From Listeria valentina (GTDB lineage: Bacteria; Bacillota; Bacilli; Lactobacillales; Listeriaceae), in the NCBI RefSeq assembly GCF_011800755.1, contig NZ_JAATJW010000001.1, positions 55,968 to 119,967 on the forward strand: DNA of 64,000 nucleotides, in the 5' to 3' direction. The notes beneath the pieces are model-generated. The model searched no databases and was not told the origin of the DNA. It saw nothing but the letters and a program-made list of their open reading frames with translations. The number at the start of each line of letters is the position of its first letter. The stretch's first letter is position 1. A program made the translations under genes and the position numbers. This document shows positions 11,191 through 18,819 of the stretch, piece after piece.

Positions 11191-12362
11191 GATTTTTTCG
11201 CCTTCGAGCAGAAACGTTTTTCCCCATCTAGATAGGTTTCAAGTAAATCCAGTTCAGGTGTAAGCACAATGAAATCTGCATCTAAACCTGGTGAAATCGA
11301 GCCGCATTTTATTTCAATCCCAGTGCTCATTGCAGGCGTAAAGCTTGCCATCCGAATTGCCTCTTCAGGAGAAGCAATTTCCCATTCGACGACATTTTTA
11401 ACCGCTTCGTTCAGCTTTAAAATACTACCCGCAAGACTACCCGAATGCAGTTTTGCCATTCCATCTTGAACTCTAACTGGGAATTCGCCTAGTGAATATT
11501 CTCCATCAGGCATCGCTCCTGCTCGCATACAATCTGTGATGAGTGCAACGTGATTACTACCTTTCGCTTGCATCAAAACTTTAGCTGCTGCTGGATGGAC
11601 ATGGTGCCCATCACAAATTAATTCAGCGAAAACTTGGTCAAGCGTGAGAGCCGCCCCTACCATCCCTGGTTCACGGTGATGAAGCGGACTCATGCCATTA
11701 TAAGTATGAACAAAAATAGTTGCACCTGCTTCGGTAGCTTTTTTGGCCTCTTCATAAGTCGCATCACTATGCCCTAGCGCGACTTTAATTCCAGAAGCAG
11801 TAGCTTGTTCTGTAAACTTTGGAACGCCTTCTCGTTCCGCAGCAATGGCAATTTTTTTGATAAGTCCGCCTGAAAGCTCTTGCCACTTTTTAAGTGCCTC
11901 GATTTCTGGATCTGAAAAATAAGCCGTATTTTGTGCACCTTTATGCTTTTCAGTGAAAAAAGGGCCTTCTAAGAAAATCCCTTGAATTTTAGCGCCCGTT
12001 ACTTTGTGATAGTTTTCCCCAATCGTTTTCACAACGGCATTCAAAGTCTCTGTAGAAGCTGTTAAAGTCGTCGGCAAAAAAGAGGTAACTCCACAAGCTA
12101 AAAGCCCGTCCGAAATCCTTTCAAGTCCCTCCACACTATTATCCATGACGTCCTGTCCTAAAAGCCCATGAATATGCGTATCAACAAGCCCGGGTGCGAT
12201 CCATTTTCCTTCATAATTTAAAGTATTGGTTTCATCTGCATCCGCAGGTTTTTCGCGGTAAAAAAGTTCAAACTTTCCGTTTTCAATAGCTAAATAGCCC
12301 CGATTTTCTGTTTGATTTTTCAAGAAAAATCGATCTGCTAAAATATATTTTTTCACGATCAA
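11187..12362 (-). CDS. agaA: N-acetylgalactosamine/glucosamine-6-phosphate deacetylase
   Basis: A 391-residue NagA-family amidohydrolase: GLVDTHIHGLLGQD with the metal-binding HxH near residue 63, LEGPFF, VALGHSDAT, HTYNGMSPLHHREPG, and LITDCMRAG. It removes acetate from an N-acetylhexosamine 6-phosphate. Position between the PTS and tagatose genes points to GalNAc-6-P (AgaA role) rather than GlcNAc-6-P. The start is TTG at 12362, or GTG at 12356 which has slightly better spacing from an AGCGGGA site. Confidence 0.88.
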   Translation of the reverse strand: MIVKKYILADRFFLKNQTENRGYLAIENGKFELFYREKPADADETNTLNYEGKWIAPGLVDTHIHGLLGQDVMDNSVEGLERISDGLLACGVTSFLPTTLTASTETLNAVVKTIGENYHKVTGAKIQGIFLEGPFFTEKHKGAQNTAYFSDPEIEALKKWQELSGGLIKKIAIAAEREGVPKFTEQATASGIKVALGHSDATYEEAKKATEAGATIFVHTYNGMSPLHHREPGMVGAALTLDQVFAELICDGHHVHPAAAKVLMQAKGSNHVALITDCMRAGAMPDGEYSLGEFPVRVQDGMAKLHSGSLAGSILKLNEAVKNVVEWEIASPEEAIRMASFTPAMSTGIEIKCGSISPGLDADFIVLTPELDLLETYLDGEKRFCSKAKKS

Positions 12363-12374
12363 AATCCCGCTTTC

Positions 12375-13214
12375 TTAGAAAATTTTAAAGAAACTTCCAA
12401 CAAGTCCAATCAAAACTGTAATGCCGATAAGCGTGATGGGCGAGCGCCCTTTCTTAAGCATCCAATAACAAAAGAAAGTATAGAGTAAAGGCAACAGTTT
12501 CGGCATAATTTGATTAAGAACGCCTTTTTGAATATCCAAATTAACTTTTCCAGCGTGAATCGTCCAGTCTAAATTGAAGTTGACGTAAGTAGCAATTAAC
12601 GCTCCAATAACCGTTAACCCAACAATCGTTGCTGCACGCGAAATTTTCTTCGTATTTTCCTTTAATCCACTAATGGCACGCGTCCCAGTGTTATAGCCAT
12701 AATGCATCAACCAAAACAAAAGTGAAAAATGGACTGCATTAAAGATAACAAGAAAAAGAATTGGCCCGGCTACATTTCCATGCATAGAAAGCGAAGCCCC
12801 TATCCCGGCCGTGATCGGAAGCAAAGTAAGCCAGAACATGGCATCACCAATTCCGCCAAGCGGACCCATTAGAGCGATTTTTATCCCGCGAATCGTTGTC
12901 CGGTTTTCTTTATTTTCTTCCATTGCAAGAATAATTCCTTGAATAAAAGTAACGAGAAATGGATGCGTATTGAAGAACTGCAAGTGATCTAAAAGTGAGC
13001 TCGATAAATCCTTTTTATCTTTATGAATTTTCTTAAGTCCCGGTATTAAACTATACGTCCAGCCGCCACCTTGCATTCTCTCATAGTTGAAGGATGCTTG
13101 TAGCAAAAGCGAACGCCAAGTCATTTTATTCAAATCTTTCTTTGTTATCACTTTTTCAACACTTGGGTCATTATATTCATCTTGGATTTCATAAACTTTT
13201 TCTTCAGATGCCAT
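12375..13214 (-). CDS. agaD: PTS mannose/GalNAc-family IID component
   Basis: A 279-residue IID membrane subunit of a mannose-type (4.A.6) phosphotransferase system. After a soluble N-terminal stretch come the typical family blocks MTWRSLLLQASFNYERMQGGGW and the IALMGPLGGIGDAMFW loop, then several transmembrane helices ending in a short C-terminus. With IIC it forms the translocation channel. Its start overlaps the IIC stop by 11 nt and has a strong GGAGG site. Substrate is inferred from the operon (N-acetylgalactosamine or galactosamine). Confidence 0.9.
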   Translation of the reverse strand: MASEEKVYEIQDEYNDPSVEKVITKKDLNKMTWRSLLLQASFNYERMQGGGWTYSLIPGLKKIHKDKKDLSSSLLDHLQFFNTHPFLVTFIQGIILAMEENKENRTTIRGIKIALMGPLGGIGDAMFWLTLLPITAGIGASLSMHGNVAGPILFLVIFNAVHFSLLFWLMHYGYNTGTRAISGLKENTKKISRAATIVGLTVIGALIATYVNFNLDWTIHAGKVNLDIQKGVLNQIMPKLLPLLYTFFCYWMLKKGRSPITLIGITVLIGLVGSFFKIF

Positions 13215-14019
13215 TGCTGTAATCCTCCTCTTCTTCCTCGACTTGAGAATTTTTATTTGTCGCTAAAAGTGCATCCCCATTTCCACCATCTCGGTCATTG
13301 TTTTTAGAAACAAAGAAGTCATAGGCGGCAATTGAAACACCGACAATTGCAACCGCCAAAACCGGCATTTTTAAATACGCTGCCGCTACAAAGCCAATTG
13401 CAAAAAACGGCGCATAAGGCATTTTCCACATGATTTTTAATAACATCGCAAATCCAACTGCTGGCATGATTCCACCAGCTACACTGAGACCATTTAAAAT
13501 CCATTCTGGAAGAGCTTGGACAATCGTTTGTGCTTGTTCTGCGCCAAAATAAATCGGTAAAAAAGCAATAATAAAGTTAAATACAAAAAGGACAAGCGGT
13601 CCCATATAATTGAGCCGATCAATCCCTCGCGTATCACTTCTCGATGCAAGCGCATCCATTTTATGCATGATTGGGGAATATACTGTGAAAAGTAAGGTAA
13701 TAAGTCCTTGCACTGCTACCGCAAACGGCACGGCAATCCCAACCGCAATTTTAGGATCTTGATGGGACAAAATAGCAAAAGCCGTTCCAATCACACCCCC
13801 GATCACCACATTAGGCGGCTGTGCTCCTGCAAGCGGTACCATTCCTGCCCAAACTAACTCAAGCGTTCCACCAGCAATTAACCCTGTTTGAAAATCTCCT
13901 AAAATCAAACCAATCACTGCTCCTGTAACAATTGGACGATGAATATGTGTCAAACCGTTGTATAAATCAATGCCAGCTATCCCCGCCCATAAACCAATGA
14001 GTATTGCCTGTATTAGCAT
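13204..14019 (-). CDS. agaC: PTS mannose/GalNAc-family IIC component
   Basis: A 271-residue polytopic IIC channel subunit (ILIGLWAGIAGIDLYNG start, PIVTGAVIGLILGDFQTGLIAGGTLELVWAGMVPLAGAQPPNVVIGGVIGT region conserved in the mannose family), with seven or so membrane helices. The C-terminal 30 residues are a polar acidic tail (QVEEEEEDYSNGI), which is a little unusual. A GGAGG site precedes the ATG; IIB lies 13 nt upstream. Confidence 0.9.
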   Translation of the reverse strand: MLIQAILIGLWAGIAGIDLYNGLTHIHRPIVTGAVIGLILGDFQTGLIAGGTLELVWAGMVPLAGAQPPNVVIGGVIGTAFAILSHQDPKIAVGIAVPFAVAVQGLITLLFTVYSPIMHKMDALASRSDTRGIDRLNYMGPLVLFVFNFIIAFLPIYFGAEQAQTIVQALPEWILNGLSVAGGIMPAVGFAMLLKIMWKMPYAPFFAIGFVAAAYLKMPVLAVAIVGVSIAAYDFFVSKNNDRDGGNGDALLATNKNSQVEEEEEDYSNGI

Positions 14020-14032
14020 ATTGCTCCCTCCT

Positions 14033-14521
14033 TTAATCTTGTTTTAATAGCTCCATTAAATCACGTGCTCGCTCATTTGGAATACCTTGTACTTCTAGTT
14101 CAACACCTAAATCATGTAATTTTTGAAAAACTTGGATATCGGCTTCATCAACTGAAACGGTTGCAGATAATTGCTTTTTTCCTTCAGCGTAATGCAAATT
14201 CCCTACATTGATTTTTTGAATTGGTATACCTCCGTGGACAAGCTTTAACGCATCTTCTGGATTTTTTATCACAAGTAAAATTTTTTGATGCGGAGCGGCC
14301 TTCCCAATAATTCGAATCGTCTTTTCAATCGTAAAAAAGCGACTTTCTGCGGTTTCGGGCAAAACCATGTCCATTAAATTTTGCTGAACTTCGTCGTTTG
14401 CAACTTCATCGTTTGCAACAATCACTAAATTAGCTCCAAGCGTATTCACCCAAGTCATTCCTACCTGGCCGTGAACTAACCGATTATCAATCCGCGTAAG
14501 CAAAATATTAGGTGTTCCCAT
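14033..14521 (-). CDS. agaB: PTS mannose/GalNAc-family IIB component
   Basis: A 162-residue cytoplasmic IIB phosphotransferase. The conserved RIDNRLVHGQVGMTW segment carries the phosphorylated histidine (about His17), which takes phosphate from IIA and passes it to the incoming sugar. Full length for the family; AAAGGAGG ribosome site. It is separated from the IIA gene by agaS, so the PTS genes are split in the operon. Confidence 0.93.
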   Translation of the reverse strand: MGTPNILLTRIDNRLVHGQVGMTWVNTLGANLVIVANDEVANDEVQQNLMDMVLPETAESRFFTIEKTIRIIGKAAPHQKILLVIKNPEDALKLVHGGIPIQKINVGNLHYAEGKKQLSATVSVDEADIQVFQKLHDLGVELEVQGIPNERARDLMELLKQD

Positions 14522-14535
14522 TTTGTTTTCCTCCT

Positions 14536-15702
14536 TTAATTAAATGAATGAATAGTGACTCCCTTGACCACTCGATTGACCGTTCCAGATGGTGAAGGGG
14601 TATCCGGTAGATTAGAAACTCTAACAGCCGTGAGTAAGGCAAGTGTTTGTGCAATCATCACAAAAGGCAGCGCTAAGTATGCATCCGGCAAATCATTCCC
14701 TAAGCCTCCAAAATCAAAATCCGTTCGATGAGCATCTTGAAGTTTTGAAGCGCTAATTGCGCAAACTCCTTTAGCAACCTCATCCTCTCTTAATTCTGAA
14801 ATTATATCCACATCATATTGCTTTGTATACGCATCGTTCGATACAAAGTCAATCACGAGTGTATCTTGATTCACAAATGATTTTGGTCCATGTCTGAATC
14901 CCATCGAAGAATCAAACAGCGTCGCAATTTTCCCAGCCGTAAGCTCTAAAATTTTAAGCTGCGCTTCCCTTGCGAGTCCAGCAAGACTCCCGGATCCAAG
15001 GTAAACAATTCGTTCAAAGTCTAAATCCACCAACTCTTGTAAGAAAGATTCTTTTTGAATGACTTGCTCGCCCATTTCTACGATTTCCCTCACCCATTTT
15101 GCGTGGTTTTTGCTAGAAAAAGTGTCAAACAAAAGTAAAGCCGTTAAAGCCATACAGGTGAAGCTTCCCGTCATCGCAAAACCTTGGTCATTTGCCTTTT
15201 CTGGCATTAACAGTAGCAAATGATTTTCATCTTCCTCCGCACTTCGCGCTAGCTTTCCATCTTTTGCACAAGTGATCGTAATTTGATAAAAATCCTGTAC
15301 GCATTTTTTCCCAAGTTCCACGGCAGCAATACTTTCCGGGCTATTTCCACTTCTCGCAAATGAAACAAGAAGCGTCGGAAAATCTGCTTGAAAATATTGA
15401 GCTGGATTTGATACTAGATTCGTTGTTGGAATGGCTTCAAAAATCCGTTCCTTCATCTCATTTTCGCCTTTTAGATGTGGTAAAATCATATCGCCCACAT
15501 ATGCAGAAGTCCCAGCTCCTGTAAAAATAATGCGTAGAGCAGCATGCTTTTTTTCTAGTCGCTCTAAAAAAGCCTTACTTTCTTCTGCTCTTTTTTCAAA
15601 ATTCCGCCATGTTTCTTGCCATAAACTTGGCTGTTGCTTGATTTCTCGGGTTGTTATTTCAGCTCCTCGTTTTTTCAAATCTGATTCTTTTAATTGGAAC
15701 AT
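14536..15702 (-). CDS. agaS: SIS-domain galactosamine-6-phosphate deaminase/isomerase AgaS
   Basis: A 388-residue protein with two sugar-isomerase (SIS) domains: IIFTGAGTSAYVGD (about residue 60) and IVYLGSGSLAGLARE (about residue 230), plus SFARSGNSPES and the GFRHGPKSF loop. AgaS proteins convert galactosamine 6-phosphate to tagatose 6-phosphate with release of ammonia, which fits the deacetylase before and the tagatose kinase after it. A GAGGGA site lies before the ATG. A half operator lies in the 49-nt gap to IIA. Confidence 0.88.
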   Translation of the reverse strand: MFQLKESDLKKRGAEITTREIKQQPSLWQETWRNFEKRAEESKAFLERLEKKHAALRIIFTGAGTSAYVGDMILPHLKGENEMKERIFEAIPTTNLVSNPAQYFQADFPTLLVSFARSGNSPESIAAVELGKKCVQDFYQITITCAKDGKLARSAEEDENHLLLLMPEKANDQGFAMTGSFTCMALTALLLFDTFSSKNHAKWVREIVEMGEQVIQKESFLQELVDLDFERIVYLGSGSLAGLAREAQLKILELTAGKIATLFDSSMGFRHGPKSFVNQDTLVIDFVSNDAYTKQYDVDIISELREDEVAKGVCAISASKLQDAHRTDFDFGGLGNDLPDAYLALPFVMIAQTLALLTAVRVSNLPDTPSPSGTVNRVVKGVTIHSFN

Positions 15703-15732
15703 TGTCTTCCCTCATTTCTTTATGGTAATGAT

Positions 15733-15745
15733 GTTACTACCAGTT
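15733..15745. promoter_or_regulatory. Half-site of the AgaR-like operator
   Basis: GTTACTACCAGTT here is identical to the right 13 bases of the operator at 16901-16918, but the left arm is degraded (TGATGT instead of ACTGGT). It lies in the gap between the IIA and agaS genes and may be a weaker second regulator contact. Confidence 0.5.
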
Positions 15746-15751
15746 AAACGT

Positions 15752-16144
15752 TTATTGCTTTAAACAAAATTCTTGGATACCCGTCTTACCACTTTTCAAA
15801 ATCGCCTCCACAAATTCATCTAATGGCAGATCTCGCTTAAATAAGCCGTCTAAAATCATTGGTAGATTCACTCCTGCTACAACTCGAACCTTCTCTTTGT
15901 TTAGCGACTTTTTCACCGCCTCGTTAAAAGGTGTCCCTCCTGGGATATCAGTCAAAATTACCATTCCAGTTGAAGTAGTTAGCGCTTTCATTTTAAACTC
16001 TAAACTTTCGGCCAGCTCTTCGGCACTCATCCCTTCTTTAAAATCCAGAAAATCAAGGCGTTCCTGTTCTCCCGCAATCAATTGCAGGCTTGAAAAAACG
16101 CCTGATCCAAACAAACCATGTCCACAAATTAACAATCCAAGCAA
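15752..16144 (-). CDS. agaF: PTS mannose/GalNAc-family IIA component
   Basis: A 130-residue IIA protein. The first residues LGLLICGHGLFGSG contain the phospho-accepting His9, and MVILTDIPGGTPFNEA is the second family motif. It accepts phosphate from HPr and hands it to IIB. The start is a TTG eight bases after AGGAGG. It is the first enzyme gene after the regulator, 12 nt downstream. Confidence 0.92.
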   Translation of the reverse strand: MLGLLICGHGLFGSGVFSSLQLIAGEQERLDFLDFKEGMSAEELAESLEFKMKALTTSTGMVILTDIPGGTPFNEAVKKSLNKEKVRVVAGVNLPMILDGLFKRDLPLDEFVEAILKSGKTGIQEFCLKQ

Positions 16145-16156
16145 AATACCTACCTC

Positions 16157-16882
16157 CTATCTCTCATGTCTCACACGATACACAAACTGGTCACTTCTTG
16201 CAATACTCAGTGTGTATTCAATCACTTTGTTTTCAGTGTTATACGTTGTTCGAACCAGTCTTAAGCAAGGCGAATCGCGAAGAACTTCTAATTGATCAGC
16301 TTCATAATCCGAAACAATTCCAGCAGAAAATTCCTCATCTGCCACTTTCACCACTTCATTAAAGTCTTCTTTAAAAATTTCATAAAGCGGCTTCGTTTTT
16401 ACCATTTCTTTCGTCAATGTCGCAAATTCGTTAAAAGGCAAATAAGAACGTTCGAGCATCATCGGCAAATCATCAGCCAAACGCAAACGTTTAATTTTGA
16501 TTAAGCTTTCACCTTCTTTTATCCCAAGTTTATCTGCGAAAAATTGGCTGCTCGAAATCATTTCAAACGATAAAACCTTTGTTTTTGGTTTCTTGCCCAG
16601 TTCACGCATATGATCAGTGAAACTATAGCTGTCCATCAAATTTTGCTTTTGACTTTGAAGAGCCGAAACAAACGTTCCTTTACCGTGTCGTTTGTAGATA
16701 TATCCCATATTTTCAAGCTCAGCCATCGCAAGACGCACAGTCGTCCGACTAACGCCATAACGTTCTGAAATTTCTCTTTCAGATAGCATTTTATCGTTTG
16801 CCTGCATCTCATTTTCAATTTTTTCTTTTAATACATTTACAAGCTGATCATATAATGGTCGTTTATCGTTTTTATTTATCAT
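16157..16882 (-). CDS. agaR: GntR/HutC-family regulator of the amino-sugar operon
   Basis: A 241-residue GntR protein: the N-terminal winged helix (PLYDQLVNVLKEKIE, MLSEREISERYGVSRTTVRLAMAELENMGYIYKRHGKGTFV) and a C-terminal UTRA effector domain. Family relatives (NagR/YvoA, DasR) sense phosphorylated amino sugars and bind TGGT-N4-ACCA-type sites; exactly such a site overlaps this gene's own promoter. It heads the operon and most likely represses it in the absence of GalNAc-6-P or a related sugar phosphate. The effector is inferred. Confidence 0.88.
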   Translation of the reverse strand: MINKNDKRPLYDQLVNVLKEKIENEMQANDKMLSEREISERYGVSRTTVRLAMAELENMGYIYKRHGKGTFVSALQSQKQNLMDSYSFTDHMRELGKKPKTKVLSFEMISSSQFFADKLGIKEGESLIKIKRLRLADDLPMMLERSYLPFNEFATLTKEMVKTKPLYEIFKEDFNEVVKVADEEFSAGIVSDYEADQLEVLRDSPCLRLVRTTYNTENKVIEYTLSIARSDQFVYRVRHER

Positions 16883-16900
16883 AGTTTTCCTCGCATCCTT

Positions 16901-16918
16901 AACTGGTTACTACCAGTT
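16901..16918. promoter_or_regulatory. Operator of the AgaR-like regulator
   Basis: Perfect inverted repeat AACTGGT-TACT-ACCAGTT, containing the TGGT-N4-ACCA pattern of NagR/DasR-type operators. It overlaps the -10 of the promoter at 16915-16943, so binding should block transcription. Confidence 0.8.
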
Positions 16919-16943
16919 TAAAAGAAACCTTTTTGTTTGTCAA
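16915..16943 (-). promoter_or_regulatory. SigA promoter of the amino-sugar operon
   Basis: Minus-strand TTGACA (16938-16943), 17-bp spacer, TAAACT (16915-16920). The -10 is embedded in the operator. Confidence 0.85.
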
Positions 16944-16963
16944 CCAAAACAACAAAATGCCAT

Positions 16964-17000
16964 GAAAAAACACCCGTTTCATTCACACGAGTGTTTTTTC
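16964..17000 (-). terminator. Terminator after the 17013-17423 gene
   Basis: A 14-bp stem (16964-16977 with 16987-17000) flanked by A- and T-runs, likely bidirectional. Confidence 0.85.
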
Positions 17001-17012
17001 ATTGAACGCCTA

Positions 17013-17423
17013 TCAAAAAGAGTCGAATTGATTTTTTTCATTAGAAGCTTTAACAAGCGACATAATTCCTGAGATCAAGAACAAAATCCCGGTAATCCAG
17101 CCGTAGCTGAAAATGCAAAGCGCTCCCACTACAATAAGTGCGATCGACCAACCTTTGATGGCCATTGTTCCTTTCTTCATCTTAAAAGCAGCAATAAATC
17201 CAAATACACAGGCTGCAATTGCAAGTATTAATGAAAGAGCGATGAAGCCAATGCCAAATGTAAAGCCAATTATATCATCATTTGACATCATCATATGATC
17301 CACGCTGCTAGCAGTAGCCGCAAAAAGAAAGAAAATCAAAAGTGGTCCAGTTATCAAAATACCAAACGCTGCTAAACTCGCTCCAATGATTGTCATTACA
17401 AATTCCGGTTTTCGATTATTCAT
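17013..17423 (-). CDS. Small integral membrane protein (DUF4064-like)
   Basis: A 136-residue hydrophobic protein with about four membrane helices: residues 8-35, 50-75 (IIGFTFGIGFIALSLILAIAACVFGF), 88-103 and 105-122. Residue pattern is like the DUF4064 family of Firmicute membrane proteins, whose function is unknown; the family call is tentative. It is monocistronic: a terminator follows it, and a TATAAT box lies in the 95-nt gap upstream, with only a poor -35. It sits between the aga and nir operons but nothing ties it functionally to either. Confidence 0.75.
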   Translation of the reverse strand: MNNRKPEFVMTIIGASLAAFGILITGPLLIFFLFAATASSVDHMMMSNDDIIGFTFGIGFIALSLILAIAACVFGFIAAFKMKKGTMAIKGWSIALIVVGALCIFSYGWITGILFLISGIMSLVKASNEKNQFDSF

Positions 17424-17518
17424 TTTGTCTACCTCTTTCTAAATGTCATACACACATTATATCGAAATGGAGTCTCTTTGAATAGTCACAATCAGTAAAT
17501 TTTCATTTTTACTCTTGT

Positions 17519-18502
17519 TTAGAGACGTTGCTTCTTAAGTTCAGTCTGAAACTCCCAGAGCATTTTGGCATCGGGTTCTAAAAATAATAGCTCGGGATAG
17601 CATTGCTCATTTAAGTAACGTTTAGTGATTTCATCGAAGCGCAGATCACGATTTTCTCCTACTTGCACGAACCACACGTCCGCCCCTTGCCCAGTAAAAC
17701 GAGTAATGACCTCAAAATCAACTGGATTCTTTGAAATCAGCAGATAACGCTTGCCAAATAATGGCAGCTTCATAAACCAACTGGCAGCACTAGACCGGTC
17801 CACCACTTCACCTACTAGAATTAAAGCTGGATTGCTTAAATCGCTAGACGCCACTTCCGCTTCAATTCTTGCAAGTGTGCTTTTTATCATTTTCTGCCTC
17901 CCGTAACTCCCCCACGAAATTACAGCGATCGGCATCTCACTTGAAATTCCGCCAGCGAGCAGTTGGCGGACAATATGTGACAAATTTTCCATTCCCATAT
18001 AAAAACAAGCCGTGCCATGTTTTACAAAAGAAGCAAAATCGTCTTCCATGAGCGTCCCCGACTTCCGGTGTGCTGTTGACAAAGTAACGTGACTACTTGC
18101 TTCCCGGTCCGTCAGCGAAATACCTGCGTATGTGGAAGCAGCAGATGCGGCTGTGATTCCAGGAACAACTTCATAGGCCATTTCTGCTTTTTCAAGTTGT
18201 GTAATTTCTTCCGCTACCCTTCCAAAGATCCCTGGGTCTCCCCCTTTCAAACGCACAACGACACGATTTCCTTCCGCCTCCATGACAAGCCTCTTTCCAA
18301 TCATTTCTTGACGCATCGCATGACAATCAGGCGATTTCCCGCAAAAAACAAGTTTCGCATCTCGTTTCGTATGATAAAGCAAAAGTGGATTAACTAATCG
18401 GTCATATAAGACTACATCCGCTTGTTGTAGTACCCGTAAAGCCTTTAACGTGAGTAATTCTGGATCTCCAGAACCCGCACCAACAAGATAAACTTTTCCC
18501 AT
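17519..18502 (-). CDS. sumT: Uroporphyrinogen-III C-methyltransferase with truncated HemD-like tail
   Basis: About 327 residues. The first 240 are a SumT/CobA methyltransferase (GKVYLVGAGSGDPELLTLKA, VVRLKGGDPGIFGR, VVPGITAASAASTYAGI, ALILVGEVV) making precorrin-2 from uroporphyrinogen III. The remaining 85 or so (from LFGKRYLLISKNP) resemble only the first lobe of uroporphyrinogen-III synthase, as found in full in SumT-HemD fusions such as Bacillus NasF. The conserved start MGKVYL is the ATG at 18502; an in-frame ATG at 18517 would overlap nirD by 10 nt. It is the last gene of the nitrite reductase operon, supplying siroheme. Confidence 0.88.
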   Translation of the reverse strand: MGKVYLVGAGSGDPELLTLKALRVLQQADVVLYDRLVNPLLLYHTKRDAKLVFCGKSPDCHAMRQEMIGKRLVMEAEGNRVVVRLKGGDPGIFGRVAEEITQLEKAEMAYEVVPGITAASAASTYAGISLTDREASSHVTLSTAHRKSGTLMEDDFASFVKHGTACFYMGMENLSHIVRQLLAGGISSEMPIAVISWGSYGRQKMIKSTLARIEAEVASSDLSNPALILVGEVVDRSSAASWFMKLPLFGKRYLLISKNPVDFEVITRFTGQGADVWFVQVGENRDLRFDEITKRYLNEQCYPELLFLEPDAKMLWEFQTELKKQRL

Positions 18503-18507
18503 CTCGT

Positions 18508-18819
18508 TTACACCCATACATAAACTTTCTTATCTTCAATTTGAGTATCATATGTTTTAACGCAGCCTTCATCTGGTTCTTGAACTTGTCCGTCTATCAG
18601 CGAAATTTTATAGTCATGTAGCGGACAAAAAACAAATTCTCCGGATACCGTTCCTTCAGCAAGTGGGCCTTGCTTATGCGGACAAACATTACTAATAACA
18701 CGAACTTCTTGATTGTTTAACCTGAATACAGCCAATTTTTCTCCATCAATCAAACATTCATAGCCCATCTTTTCAGGTAAATCATCAAAATTTGCTATAA
18801 ATTTTTTCTGTTTCGTCAT
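18508..18819 (-). CDS. nirD: Nitrite reductase (NADH) small subunit
   Basis: A 103-residue Rieske-fold protein with a complete cluster motif CPHKQGPL ... CPLHDY (Cys-X-His, Cys-X2-His), as in Gram-positive NirD/NasE; the E. coli protein lacks these ligands. It partners NirB in reducing nitrite to ammonium. The open frame continues to 18888 inside nirB, but the ATG at 18817-18819, overlapping the nirB stop as ATGA, gives the family start MTKQKKFI. This implies translational coupling. Confidence 0.93.
   Translation of the reverse strand: MTKQKKFIANFDDLPEKMGYECLIDGEKLAVFRLNNQEVRVISNVCPHKQGPLAEGTVSGEFVFCPLHDYKISLIDGQVQEPDEGCVKTYDTQIEDKKVYVWV

Noticed and set aside
17013..17423. Nitrite or formate transporter for the nir operon
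   Set aside because: The protein is too short and lacks NirC/FocA or NarK motifs; it is separated from sumT by 95 nt and has its own terminator.
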